Of a DNA stretch of 25,010 bases, positions 1-7,528 are shown in pieces. Under the pieces are notes generated by a model that was not told the DNA's origin, searched no databases, and saw nothing but the letters and a program-made list of their open reading frames with translations. The stretch is taken from contig CAJTZH010000036.1 of NCBI GenBank assembly GCA_910584325.1, forward strand, positions 1 through 25,010, read 5' to 3'. The stretch comes from an uncultured Lachnospiraceae bacterium. Its GTDB lineage: Bacteria; Bacillota; Clostridia; Lachnospirales; Lachnospiraceae. Position numbers and translations under genes: made by a program. Position 1 is the first letter of the stretch. Each line of letters opens with the position of its first letter.

Positions 1-1854
1 TGATACAAGCGCCAGCACCCGCCCCGTATGAGTGTCAAGAATCGTACAGGAACCGGAACAAGGGCGTAATGCAAGCTGCGCCGGTGTAATCTCACACCGC
101 CGAATCTTTTCCACAAGGAAATCATACGGTTTTACGGTACCCATAATCAATTTTCCGTAAGCGTCGTTGTCATATGGAAGCACGCCTTGATCATAGAGAA
201 GGATACAGATTTCGCTTCCTGACAACTGTGTGTAACGAATCATAAACCGGTAGATTTTTTTGTTAAATTCCGTATCTTCTTTACAATCTTCAATGATATA
301 ACTTACAAGACTCGAGTACGCCTCTGTCAGACTGGAATACTCCGCGTTCGTAAATTTGGAAACATCAATCCAGTTTTTGGCAAGCGCATAGGATAAATAT
401 TCTTTCAGACTGATTGTTTCGGCAACCCACTCTTCATATACGGAATCGATTCTGTCCACATTTGTACTCATAATAATGCCGTCCGACACCAGGTTCTGAT
501 AAATGGTATAGATATATACCTGCATTTCTTCACTTAGATTTTCATAATGCGTGTCGTTATCCGTCAGTTCATTGAACACCCTTGTAAGAACTTCATCCTG
601 CTTTGTCAGAAATTTGGCATAGACGGAAGTTTCCGTCGCTGTTTTCTGTTCCGCGATTTCACTGATGGAAATAACATTATTTTCAATTAAAGCATTGTAA
701 ACGTTTTTAATTGGAATAAAGATATCGGCAATCGTCGTTCCGTCCGACTTGTAAGTATACTGCTCGTCGCCTGTAATAATCTTTCCCACGAGAATTTCGG
801 CAATCTGTTGTTCGAGCGCCTTATACACTTTCTTCTGCAGTTCAATATCGATGGTAAGATATACGTCGCTTCCCGTTACGGGAGCCGTCTCGGAAATAAT
901 CTCGGTAATACGTCCGACATTGTCCGTATAAACGGTTCTTGAGCCTTTTGTTCCCTGCAGATACAGTTCCATCGACTGCTCGATGCCGGATTTGCCGACA
1001 ACATCGTTTGCTGCATACTGGTCGTTCTGCGCCGACAGTGATTCTAATTCGTCCGTGGAAATTTTACCAGTGTAGCCTAAAATATGTGCGGCATAAAAAC
1101 CGTCCACATATTTGCGGATATACTCTTCCGAAACAGACACGCCAATCAGGGAGCCTGAATTTTCTAAAATTTCCGCTACCGTCTCATCATTCACATCGTA
1201 CGCCATGGTAAATTCCATGGAACGCTGATAAGCGTTCGCCGACATATAAGAACGGAAATTCAAGATATAAACGACCATTTCCGGTGAGTATTTTGTCAGA
1301 TCAATTCCGTAAAATTTCTCGCCGGCAAGAAATTCCACAACGTCCGCAGCGGTTGAATGCACCTGCTCATCGCTTAAATCACTGATTGTTTTCACGCCGT
1401 AACTGTCGCGCAAGAACCGCAGCCTTGCATTTTCGCTGGATACGTTAAAGTCATATTTACCGTCCTCATTGACGATAATCGAATAATCACAGCTTATTTT
1501 TTCATGGTGCTTTTGCAGAATCTGTATTGTGGAAGCAATAACATCATTAATAATTAAATTTTTTGCCGCCAGCGAATCATACTTACCGCTGTCGCTGATT
1601 TTAACGGAAAACGCTAAATCATTGTAGGCAAGCAGAACGCCATTACAGTCATATATATTGCCGCGTGTGCTGGCAATGCTTCTTGTTGTCTCGATATCGC
1701 TGGATATGGAGGATAGATATTCTTCACCCTGAATAATCTGAAGCTCAAACAGACGCTGTATCAAAATGAAAATCATAATGATAAACAGTGTCGCAAGGGG
1801 AAGAAGTCTGGATTTTAACATTGCCAGAATGTAGTCCTTAATCTCCTGATACAT
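1..1854 (-). CDS. Penicillin-binding protein 2 (elongasome transpeptidase), 3' end cut by window
   Basis: Class B penicillin-binding protein that cross-links peptidoglycan during elongation together with MreB, MreC and MreD. I translated 618 residues; the frame is still open at base 1. A short cytoplasmic tail is followed by one membrane helix (about 18-34). The periplasm-facing dimerisation region starts near STRGNIYDCNG (62-72) and includes GYTGKIS (260-266) and VGKSGIEQ (286-293). The transpeptidase domain begins near TIDIELQ (334-340). A block of about 230 residues (about 360-590) then separates that helix from the strand TPAQLALRPCSGS (590-602), where canonical PBP2 has almost nothing. 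The catalytic SxxK motif is not reached. The chosen ATG (MYQEIKDY) follows GGAAAG and lies inside the end of mreD (17-base overlap), which suggests coupling. Last gene of the mreBCD cluster. Confidence 0.93.
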   Translation of the reverse strand, partial: MYQEIKDYILAMLKSRLLPLATLFIIMIFILIQRLFELQIIQGEEYLSSISSDIETTRSIASTRGNIYDCNGVLLAYNDLAFSVKISDSGKYDSLAAKNLIINDVIASTIQILQKHHEKISCDYSIIVNEDGKYDFNVSSENARLRFLRDSYGVKTISDLSDEQVHSTAADVVEFLAGEKFYGIDLTKYSPEMVVYILNFRSYMSANAYQRSMEFTMAYDVNDETVAEILENSGSLIGVSVSEEYIRKYVDGFYAAHILGYTGKISTDELESLSAQNDQYAANDVVGKSGIEQSMELYLQGTKGSRTVYTDNVGRITEIISETAPVTGSDVYLTIDIELQKKVYKALEQQIAEILVGKIITGDEQYTYKSDGTTIADIFIPIKNVYNALIENNVISISEIAEQKTATETSVYAKFLTKQDEVLTRVFNELTDNDTHYENLSEEMQVYIYTIYQNLVSDGIIMSTNVDRIDSVYEEWVAETISLKEYLSYALAKNWIDVSKFTNAEYSSLTEAYSSLVSYIIEDCKEDTEFNKKIYRFMIRYTQLSGSEICILLYDQGVLPYDNDAYGKLIMGTVKPYDFLVEKIRRCEITPAQLALRPCSGSCTILDTHTGRVLALVS

Positions 1855-2365
1855 ATTCGGTCACTTTCCTTCTATCTTTCTTTTCAAAAACACCGCTTAA
1901 AATGTACATCGGCTTGTATAAAACAGCCATACACGCTATGGTATACATGGTGCCGGGAATAATAATCCTGCCGATATAATAAAATACATCCAGTTTATTG
2001 TAAAGCAGAAATCCTCCTATGTACGTTAAAAACTCGTAGCAAAATGACGCTACAATGGTGATTATCATTGGAATTATCATTCGTTTCTGATCATACTCTT
2101 TTTGAAACAGACCTGCGATATACCCGATATAAGTAAACGCAAGGATAGAAAACCCTAACAGAGAGGTGTAATATAAATCATAAATCAGCCCTGTAACGAA
2201 ACCGGCAAAAATGCCCTCATTTTTCCCTTTAAAATAACCGAAACAAATCGGAATCAGTATCATGATATTCGGGGATATGGAGGCAACCGCAATCGCATCG
2301 CATAAAGTTGACTGTAAACAGTAACAAACAATGGCAAGCGCCGTAATACATAATTTTCTCTTCAT
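1838..2365 (-). CDS. mreD: Rod shape-determining protein MreD
   Basis: Integral membrane component of the elongasome, which links cytoplasmic MreB and membrane MreC to the wall synthases. The 175-residue product is almost wholly hydrophobic, with about five membrane segments and a charged C-terminal tail (EKKDRRKVTEY). The segment GIFAGFVTGLIYDLYYTSLLG is the typical MreD pattern. The start is taken at ATG (MKRKLCITA), 8 bases after AAGAAG. A GTG three codons upstream overlaps the mreC stop codon and is an alternative (start 2374). Identification rests on topology plus position between mreC and PBP2, as MreD sequences are poorly conserved. Confidence 0.9.
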   Translation of the reverse strand: MKRKLCITALAIVCYCLQSTLCDAIAVASISPNIMILIPICFGYFKGKNEGIFAGFVTGLIYDLYYTSLLGFSILAFTYIGYIAGLFQKEYDQKRMIIPMIITIVASFCYEFLTYIGGFLLYNKLDVFYYIGRIIIPGTMYTIACMAVLYKPMYILSGVFEKKDRRKVTEYVSGD

Positions 2366-2370
2366 AAATA

Positions 2371-3207
2371 TCACTTCTTATCCAGTATCACCAAAACTTC
2401 CTGAAGATGTTCAAAATCCACTACGGGGATGAGATATCCCGACTGCGTCAGACTGTTCGGGTCCATCGTCACTTCCTTGACATAACCGATTAACAGTCCT
2501 TCCAGATACTTACTGCTGATATTGGAAGTAACGACTTTGTCACCGTCCAGAACTTCGGCGTCTTTCTTAAAATATTTTACATAGATATAGCCGGAATCCA
2601 TCAGATTCAGACTGCCTTCAACAGTACAGCTTGCGCCTGTATTGATCAGCATGCCGCTTACATGATTGGAATCGTCTATAATCGAACGCACGTTGGCATA
2701 ATGTTTGCCGACGTCCGTTACGATTCCGACAAGCCCTCCGTCGGCAATAACGTTCATATCAACTTCAATTCCGTCTTCACTGCCTTTGTCAATCGTAAAT
2801 ACGCTGTACCAGTTTCCCGGCTGCTTTGCAATGACTCTTGCCGCCGTTTTTTTGTAGTTGGCGTATTTATCGTCTAAGTCGTACAATGCCCTAAGACGTT
2901 CCAGCTCAAACTTATTCAGGCTCAGCTGGCTGTTCTCTTCTGTCAGTTTGACGATTTCTTCTTTCAGTGCAAGATTTTCTTCGCTGATTCTGGAAAAATC
3001 TTTTAAAAGCGTATATTTTGAATAAACATAGGTACCGATATCGTTGATGCCTTTCTGCATGGGAACCACAACGACAGAAACCACGTCTTTTACCGGACGC
3101 GAAATGCTGTCCGTGAACAGCGAAACTGCCATCAGGGCAACGCAGACAATCGTAATTCCCGTAAGCCACTGTTTGGATGAAACGGATACTTTTGGTAACT
3201 TTTTCAT
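2371..3207 (-). CDS. mreC: Cell shape-determining protein MreC
   Basis: Bitopic membrane scaffold of the elongasome. The 278-residue product has a short basic N-terminus, one membrane helix (about 14-32), a heptad-rich coiled coil (about 68-107, including EENLALKEEIVKLTEEN) and a C-terminal beta-rich MreC domain with KQPGNWYSVFTIDKGS and the family-like GGLVGIVTDVG and NVRSIIDDS segments. The ATG start (MKKLPKV) has GAGGA 9 bases upstream. A TTG five codons earlier (3222) would begin before that ribosome binding site and is less likely. It lies 18 bases after mreB and its end abuts mreD. Confidence 0.94.
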   Translation of the reverse strand: MKKLPKVSVSSKQWLTGITIVCVALMAVSLFTDSISRPVKDVVSVVVVPMQKGINDIGTYVYSKYTLLKDFSRISEENLALKEEIVKLTEENSQLSLNKFELERLRALYDLDDKYANYKKTAARVIAKQPGNWYSVFTIDKGSEDGIEVDMNVIADGGLVGIVTDVGKHYANVRSIIDDSNHVSGMLINTGASCTVEGSLNLMDSGYIYVKYFKKDAEVLDGDKVVTSNISSKYLEGLLIGYVKEVTMDPNSLTQSGYLIPVVDFEHLQEVLVILDKK

Positions 3208-3225
3208 GAAATCATTCCTCAAAAA

Positions 3226-4242
3226 TTATATATAATTCTTTTCTTTTGGAAGGTATGCAAGCTTGCGGTATGACGGTGTGCTGATAATGGATTTAATGCC
3301 GTCTACAACACTCTCCGAACCGCTGCCTACGATATTAGCCTTTAAGTTTGTTTCAGTCTCGACAAATGCTTTCAGATTCTTAATTGCAGACGTTCCGCCT
3401 GTAATATTGATACCAAGCTCAATAATATCGGCGGCAAGCTCCGGCGGCGTTCTCTCCAGAATCATCTTCATTGCATCCATAATCGAGCGCAGATGGTCGA
3501 TAATCGAGTCATAAATTACATCAGATGATACATCCACCGCAACAGGAAGACCCGACATAATATTTCTGCCGTACGCCCTCGCAAACATCTCCTCTTCCTG
3601 CATGGCGCTGCCGATTTGCTTTTTAATGCTCTCTGCCGTTTTACTGCCGATAACGAGGTTATAACATTTGCGCACACCGCTGATAATACTATCGTCCAGC
3701 TTGTTCCCGCCGATTTTGATGGATTTGCTTAACACAATGCCGCCAAGCGACATCACGGAAATTTCCGTCGTGTCCGCGCCGATGTTGACAACCATAACGC
3801 CCTTGGAGTCTGTGACGTCGATTCCTGCCCCGATTGCATCGGCAACCGGCTTGTCCACAATATAAACGTTTTTGGCTTTTACTTTCGCGGAACTGATAAG
3901 GTCATAAAACGCCCTCTTCTCCACTTCCGTGATATCAGTCGGAACCGCTACATAGAAATCATTCGCGCCTGAAAATTTATCCCGGTTAATCTTTCGAAAG
4001 AAACACTCAAATAATGTCTCCATGTTTTCAATATCCGCAATCACTCCGAATTTAACCGGATAAGAAACGATGATATTCTCCGGAGCTTTTTCATGCATTA
4101 AGTAAGCTTCGTCACCAAATGCCATAATTTCTGATTTATTTGCAATTGCTATAATATTTTTCTCATTTAAAACGGTATCCTTCTCCTTGGAATACAGCTT
4201 GATATTGCTGGTTCCGATATCTACTCCGTAAACATTTGCCAT
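3226..4242 (-). CDS. mreB: MreB-family bacterial actin with divergent nucleotide-binding site
   Basis: Actin-like filament protein that guides the elongasome. It has 338 residues, the usual length. Phosphate-1 motif GVDIGTSN lies at 6-13, phosphate-2 region VVNIGADTTE at 151-160, SLGGIVLSKSIKIGG at 165-179, TPPELAADII at 265-274 and the adenosine motif TGGTSAIKNL at 281-290. Three key positions differ from the MreB consensus: the glutamate of EEP is lysine (VDKP, K131), the phosphate-2 aspartate is asparagine (N153, with GAD for GGG), and the last glycine of TGGG is threonine. I remember similar changes in other Lachnospiraceae MreB proteins, so this is probably a lineage trait rather than decay. 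The start has GGGAG upstream. First gene of the mreBCD-PBP2 group, directly after radC. Confidence 0.9.
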   Translation of the reverse strand: MANVYGVDIGTSNIKLYSKEKDTVLNEKNIIAIANKSEIMAFGDEAYLMHEKAPENIIVSYPVKFGVIADIENMETLFECFFRKINRDKFSGANDFYVAVPTDITEVEKRAFYDLISSAKVKAKNVYIVDKPVADAIGAGIDVTDSKGVMVVNIGADTTEISVMSLGGIVLSKSIKIGGNKLDDSIISGVRKCYNLVIGSKTAESIKKQIGSAMQEEEMFARAYGRNIMSGLPVAVDVSSDVIYDSIIDHLRSIMDAMKMILERTPPELAADIIELGINITGGTSAIKNLKAFVETETNLKANIVGSGSESVVDGIKSIISTPSYRKLAYLPKEKNYI

Positions 4243-4257
4243 TTCTAAGTACTCCCT

Positions 4258-4944
4258 TCAATTAATAATTCCTTTGTCTCTCAGACTGATATATGTATTA
4301 TCACCAATTATAATATGGTCTATTATCCCAATTCCAATAAATTTTCCGATACTGCTGATATTACCGGTCATAACGACGTCCTCGCTGCTTGGTTCGGGAT
4401 TGCCGCTCGGATGATTATGAACCAGAATAATATTGACTGCCTCACACTTTAACGCCTCGATAAATATCTCGCGCGGCGATATAATCGATGTATTGACCGT
4501 TCCTAAGGAAACTTCATATTCTCCGACATAATGACATGCCGTATCAAGCATCAGCGCCATAATTTTTTCCCGTTTCAGATACCGCATGTCCTCCATATAG
4601 TAATCCGCTACCGACTGGGCGGAATCAAATTTCATCTGCCGGTTATGCGAACATTTGACAATCCTTCTTGACAGTTCGCCGATACACTTCACCTGCACTG
4701 CCTTGACTTTGCCGATTCCACGGACTTTCATTAAATCTTTCACGGAAAGGTCCATGATGTTTAGCAGACCTCCGCCCTGCGCTCCCAGGGAAAGAACCCG
4801 TTCCGCCAGAGCGACGGAATTTTCGTTTTTTGTTCCGCAGCGTATAATTACTGCCAGCAGCTCCTCATCGCTTAAAGTCTGCGCTCCTTTTAAAAGGCAT
4901 TTCTCGTAAGGTCTTAATGACTCGCTTTTTTCTTTCATTGTCAT
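4258..4944 (-). CDS. radC: RadC family JAB/MPN-domain protein
   Basis: RadC proteins carry an N-terminal helix-hairpin-helix region and a C-terminal JAB/MPN metalloprotease-like domain. Their role in DNA repair is historical and disputed. Here LRPYEKCLLKGAQTLSDEELLAV is the family N-terminus, VRGIGKVKAVQVK (about 74-86) is the hairpin, and the metal site is intact: HNHPSG at 176-181 followed by S187 and D189 (HxHx7SxxD type pattern). Length 228 is normal. The start is uncertain: ATGACAATG offers two ATG codons (4944 and 4938) and neither has a good ribosome binding site. In many Firmicutes radC sits just ahead of mreBCD, as here. Confidence 0.95.
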   Translation of the reverse strand: MTMKEKSESLRPYEKCLLKGAQTLSDEELLAVIIRCGTKNENSVALAERVLSLGAQGGGLLNIMDLSVKDLMKVRGIGKVKAVQVKCIGELSRRIVKCSHNRQMKFDSAQSVADYYMEDMRYLKREKIMALMLDTACHYVGEYEVSLGTVNTSIISPREIFIEALKCEAVNIILVHNHPSGNPEPSSEDVVMTGNISSIGKFIGIGIIDHIIIGDNTYISLRDKGIIN

Positions 4945-4982
4945 AACCGTTGTTGAAAATGTGGTATGTTATCCCCCGTGTA

Positions 4983-5225
4983 TTACAATAAACGGTAAAT
5001 TAATATGGCAATGATAATTCCAAGAATACTGGCAATCGTAATTCTGATAGTCAGCGCAAATGTAATCACAAGCACACCCAAATCAAGAATAATCGGCGAC
5101 GTAAGACCGAACGTCTGACCGTATTTCAGCCAGCTGATATTGGTCAAATCACCGATAAATCCACCAATTACAATTCCTGCAAGAATCAGCAGTAATAATG
5201 CCCATCCGCTTTTACTTTTCATCAT
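4983..5225 (-). CDS. DUF4321 small membrane protein
   Basis: Small protein of about 80 residues with two hydrophobic segments (WALLLLILAGIVIGGFIGD near the N-terminus and an LGVLVITFALTIRITIASI stretch near the C-terminus) joined by YGQTFGLTSPIILDLG. The pattern WALLL..AG...GG.IG, then YG.TFGL.SP..LDLG, matches what I remember of the DUF4321 family, found in Clostridia next to radC and mre genes. No function is known. The best start is the second ATG, with AGGAG 9 bases upstream; the first ATG (5231) is only 3 bases from that site. It may be tied to envelope or shape functions by its neighbours, but this is inference. Confidence 0.8.
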   Translation of the reverse strand: MMKSKSGWALLLLILAGIVIGGFIGDLTNISWLKYGQTFGLTSPIILDLGVLVITFALTIRITIASILGIIIAILIYRLL

Positions 5226-5231
5226 CGCCAT

Positions 5232-5310
5232 ACACTCCTCTTCAACAAGATAACAAGTATCTCATTGTCCTTTATTTTATCACAATCAAAAAACCTTGTA
5301 TACTAAATTT
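5232..5310 (-). other. Intergenic gap ahead of the DUF4321 gene
   Basis: A 79-base AT-rich gap between the PLP-enzyme gene and the DUF4321-radC-mre group. It holds the AGGAG ribosome binding site of the DUF4321 gene and a weak promoter candidate (listed separately). A T-run lies at 5288-5293 on the plus strand as A residues (minus GGTTTTTTG), preceded by only a 5-bp stem (TTGTA/TACAA), so I do not call a terminator. Confidence 0.5.
5274..5302 (-). promoter_or_regulatory. Weak candidate sigma-A promoter for DUF4321-radC-mreBCD
   Basis: On the minus strand TATACA (5302-5297) is followed after exactly 17 bases by TAAAAT (5279-5274). That is a 4/6 match to the -35 consensus and 5/6 to the -10 consensus, with ideal spacing, about 50 bases ahead of the DUF4321 start. 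The region is AT-rich, so a chance match is quite possible. Confidence 0.3.
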
Positions 5311-6585
5311 TTACAATCTTACCAGTCCTGCGTCAAGCATAGACTGTAAACTCTTTAAAATGCCGAATTTCGCGTGATACCAGGTAAGTCCTCCCTGAAA
5401 GAACGCCGTATAAGGCGGTTTTAGCGGTCCGTCCGCGCTCAGTTCAATGGAGGAGCCCTGTACAAACGCTCCTGCCGCCATAATCACCTTGGCATCATAT
5501 CCCGGCATATCCCACGGTTCAGGCGTCACAAAGCTGTCTACCGGCGCCGCCGCCTGAATCCCCTTACAGAATGAAAAAAGCCCCTTTGGCGTAGCGAGTT
5601 CCACTGCCTGAATGATGTCATACCGCGGCTCGCTGCCGTTTGGAAGCACGGTAAATCCTAATTTTTCATAAACATTTGCCGCAAAGATTGCGCCTTTTAG
5701 GGCGCCTGCGGTCACAACCGGAGCAAGGAACAGTCCCTGAAAAAAAGTCTGATTTAGTCCGAGCGTCGCGCCCACTTCTTTTCCGAGTCCCGGCGATGAC
5801 AGACGGTAAGCAGCCAGTTCCACGTATTCTTTCTTCCCTGCGATATACCCGCCCACAGGGGCAAGGCCGCCTCCCGGATTTTTTATCAGGGAACCGACAA
5901 CCAGATCCGCCCCCGCATCGGAAGGCTCAATCGTCTGCACAAACTCACCATAGCAGTTATCTACCATACAGATAACGTCCGGTTTTATGGATTTGACAAA
6001 AGAAATCAGTTCGCCGATTCTCTCCACGGACAGCGTAGGCCGTTTAGCGTAACCCTTGGAGCGCTGTATCGTCACAAGTTTTGTTTTTTCGTTGATGGCG
6101 GCACGAATGCCGTCGAAATCAAAACTGCCGTCCTCGTTTAAATCGACCTGACGGTACGAAACGCCGAACTCTTTAAGACTCCCTTTCGACTTACGGATAC
6201 CGATGATTTCGTCCATCGTATCGTAGGGCTTTCCTACCGGTGACAAAATCTCGTCTCCCGGACGTAAATTGGCGGACAGCGCGATATTTAACGCATGGGT
6301 TCCGCACATTATCTGCGGACGCACCAGCGCGTCTTCTGTGTGAAAAACGGACGCGTAAACTTCCTCAAGCGTATCTCTTCCAATGTCGTTATAGCCGTAT
6401 CCCGTTGACGCGCAAAAATGCGCCTCGCTTAAATGGTGTTCCTGCATGGCAGAAAGCACTTTCATCTGATTATATTCCGCCGTTTCGTCAATTTCACAAA
6501 AACGCGGTAACAGTTCTTTAAGAACCGATTCGCCGAACGCATAAACGTTGTTATCAATTCCAAGCTGTTGATACATTTTTTCCAT
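5311..6585 (-). CDS. PLP-dependent enzyme of the YnbB / 'aluminum resistance' family
   Basis: Fold-type I pyridoxal-phosphate enzyme related to cystathionine/methionine gamma-lyases; the true substrate is unknown. The 424-residue product has QIMCGTHALNIALSANLRPGDE (cofactor-phosphate region, about 91-112), VDNCYGEF with D209 positioned to contact the pyridine nitrogen, and GSLIKNPGGGLAP with K235 as the likely Schiff-base lysine. The ATG chosen (MEKMYQQLG) has GGAG 6 bases upstream and overlaps the end of miaA by 32 bases; longer forms starting at 6642 lack support. miaA next to ynbB-like genes is a familiar Firmicutes arrangement. The 'aluminum resistance' and 'methionine gamma-lyase' labels are database names and should not be read as established function. 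Confidence 0.88.
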   Translation of the reverse strand: MEKMYQQLGIDNNVYAFGESVLKELLPRFCEIDETAEYNQMKVLSAMQEHHLSEAHFCASTGYGYNDIGRDTLEEVYASVFHTEDALVRPQIMCGTHALNIALSANLRPGDEILSPVGKPYDTMDEIIGIRKSKGSLKEFGVSYRQVDLNEDGSFDFDGIRAAINEKTKLVTIQRSKGYAKRPTLSVERIGELISFVKSIKPDVICMVDNCYGEFVQTIEPSDAGADLVVGSLIKNPGGGLAPVGGYIAGKKEYVELAAYRLSSPGLGKEVGATLGLNQTFFQGLFLAPVVTAGALKGAIFAANVYEKLGFTVLPNGSEPRYDIIQAVELATPKGLFSFCKGIQAAAPVDSFVTPEPWDMPGYDAKVIMAAGAFVQGSSIELSADGPLKPPYTAFFQGGLTWYHAKFGILKSLQSMLDAGLVRL

Positions 6586-7528
6586 AGTGTTCTCCAATCT
6601 TTTTAAGCATTGCTTCCTGCATCCGCTCTTTTTTATTGTCAAAATCCGGATAATTCATCCAAATCACGTCTTTTTCCCGTTTAAACCAGGTAATCTGCCG
6701 CTTGGCAAAATGTCTCGTATCACGTTTTATAATATAAACCGCCTCCTCAAGCGAAAGTTCGCCGTCAAGATACGCAATGATTTCCTTGTATCCGAGTCCT
6801 TTCATGGAAACCATGTCTTTTGTACAGCCCAGTTCGCGAAGGCGTTTTACTTCCTCCACAAGACCGTCCGCCATCATCGCGTCAATCCGTTTTTCAATCC
6901 GCTTATAAAGGGCGTCCCGCTCGTCATTGACAACAAAATAAATCGCGTCAAACGGCGATTCCTTTTGACGCTCCGTCTCGTTATGCACGGAAATTTTCCC
7001 GCCGGTCTGTTCGTGATATTCCAACGCCCGAATGACGCGTTTTACATTATTGGCATGGATTTTTTCCGCCGCCGCGGGGTCTGTTTTCAGAAGCATATCG
7101 TGTAAAACCTGCGCGCCCTGTTCGTCCGCAATTTTTTGCAGATGGGTTCGATAAGCGGTATTTTTTTCTTCCTCGGAAAAATCAACGTCTTTTAAGACGG
7201 ATTGGATATAAAATCCCGTTCCGCCCACAATAATCGGCAGTTTCCCGCGTGATAAAATATCTTCAACAGCCTGAAACGCCATTTTTTTGAATAAAAATAT
7301 ATTAAACTCTTCAAAAGGCTCCAGACAGTCGATTAAATGGTGGACAACTCCCTGCGTCTCTTCCGGTCTGATTTTTGCCGTACCGATATCCATATGGCGG
7401 TAAACCTGCATGGAATCCGCGCTGATAATCTCGCCGTTTACCGCTTTCGCGATTTGGATGGACAGGTCTGTTTTCCCGACGGCAGTCGGTCCGGTAATGA
7501 TAATTAAAGGTTTTTTTTCAGTCATCAT
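6554..7528 (-). CDS. miaA: tRNA dimethylallyltransferase MiaA
   Basis: Adds the dimethylallyl group to N6 of A37 in tRNAs that read codons starting with U. MiaB, also in this window, can then methylthiolate this base. The 324-residue product has the P-loop GPTAVGKTD (13-21), the family-specific ISADSMQVYRHMDIGTAK, IIVGGTGFYI and the DPAAAEKIHANNVKRVIRALE region, and ends with HFAKRQITWFKRE, the tRNA-binding C-terminal part. The first ATG overlaps the mutL stop codon by four bases (ATGA), a standard coupling arrangement. Nothing is missing. Confidence 0.98.
   Translation of the reverse strand: MMTEKKPLIIITGPTAVGKTDLSIQIAKAVNGEIISADSMQVYRHMDIGTAKIRPEETQGVVHHLIDCLEPFEEFNIFLFKKMAFQAVEDILSRGKLPIIVGGTGFYIQSVLKDVDFSEEEKNTAYRTHLQKIADEQGAQVLHDMLLKTDPAAAEKIHANNVKRVIRALEYHEQTGGKISVHNETERQKESPFDAIYFVVNDERDALYKRIEKRIDAMMADGLVEEVKRLRELGCTKDMVSMKGLGYKEIIAYLDGELSLEEAVYIIKRDTRHFAKRQITWFKREKDVIWMNYPDFDNKKERMQEAMLKKIGEHYGKNVSTAWN

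Noticed and set aside
4945..4982. Hairpin CATACC / GGTTATG covering the radC start
   Set aside because: Six pairs with a bulge in a short gap is well within chance; noted only because the radC ribosome binding site is weak.
6587..7105. Plus-strand open frame of 172 codons opposite miaA
   Set aside because: The minus strand encodes full-length MiaA with all motifs; the opposite frame shows no family signature.
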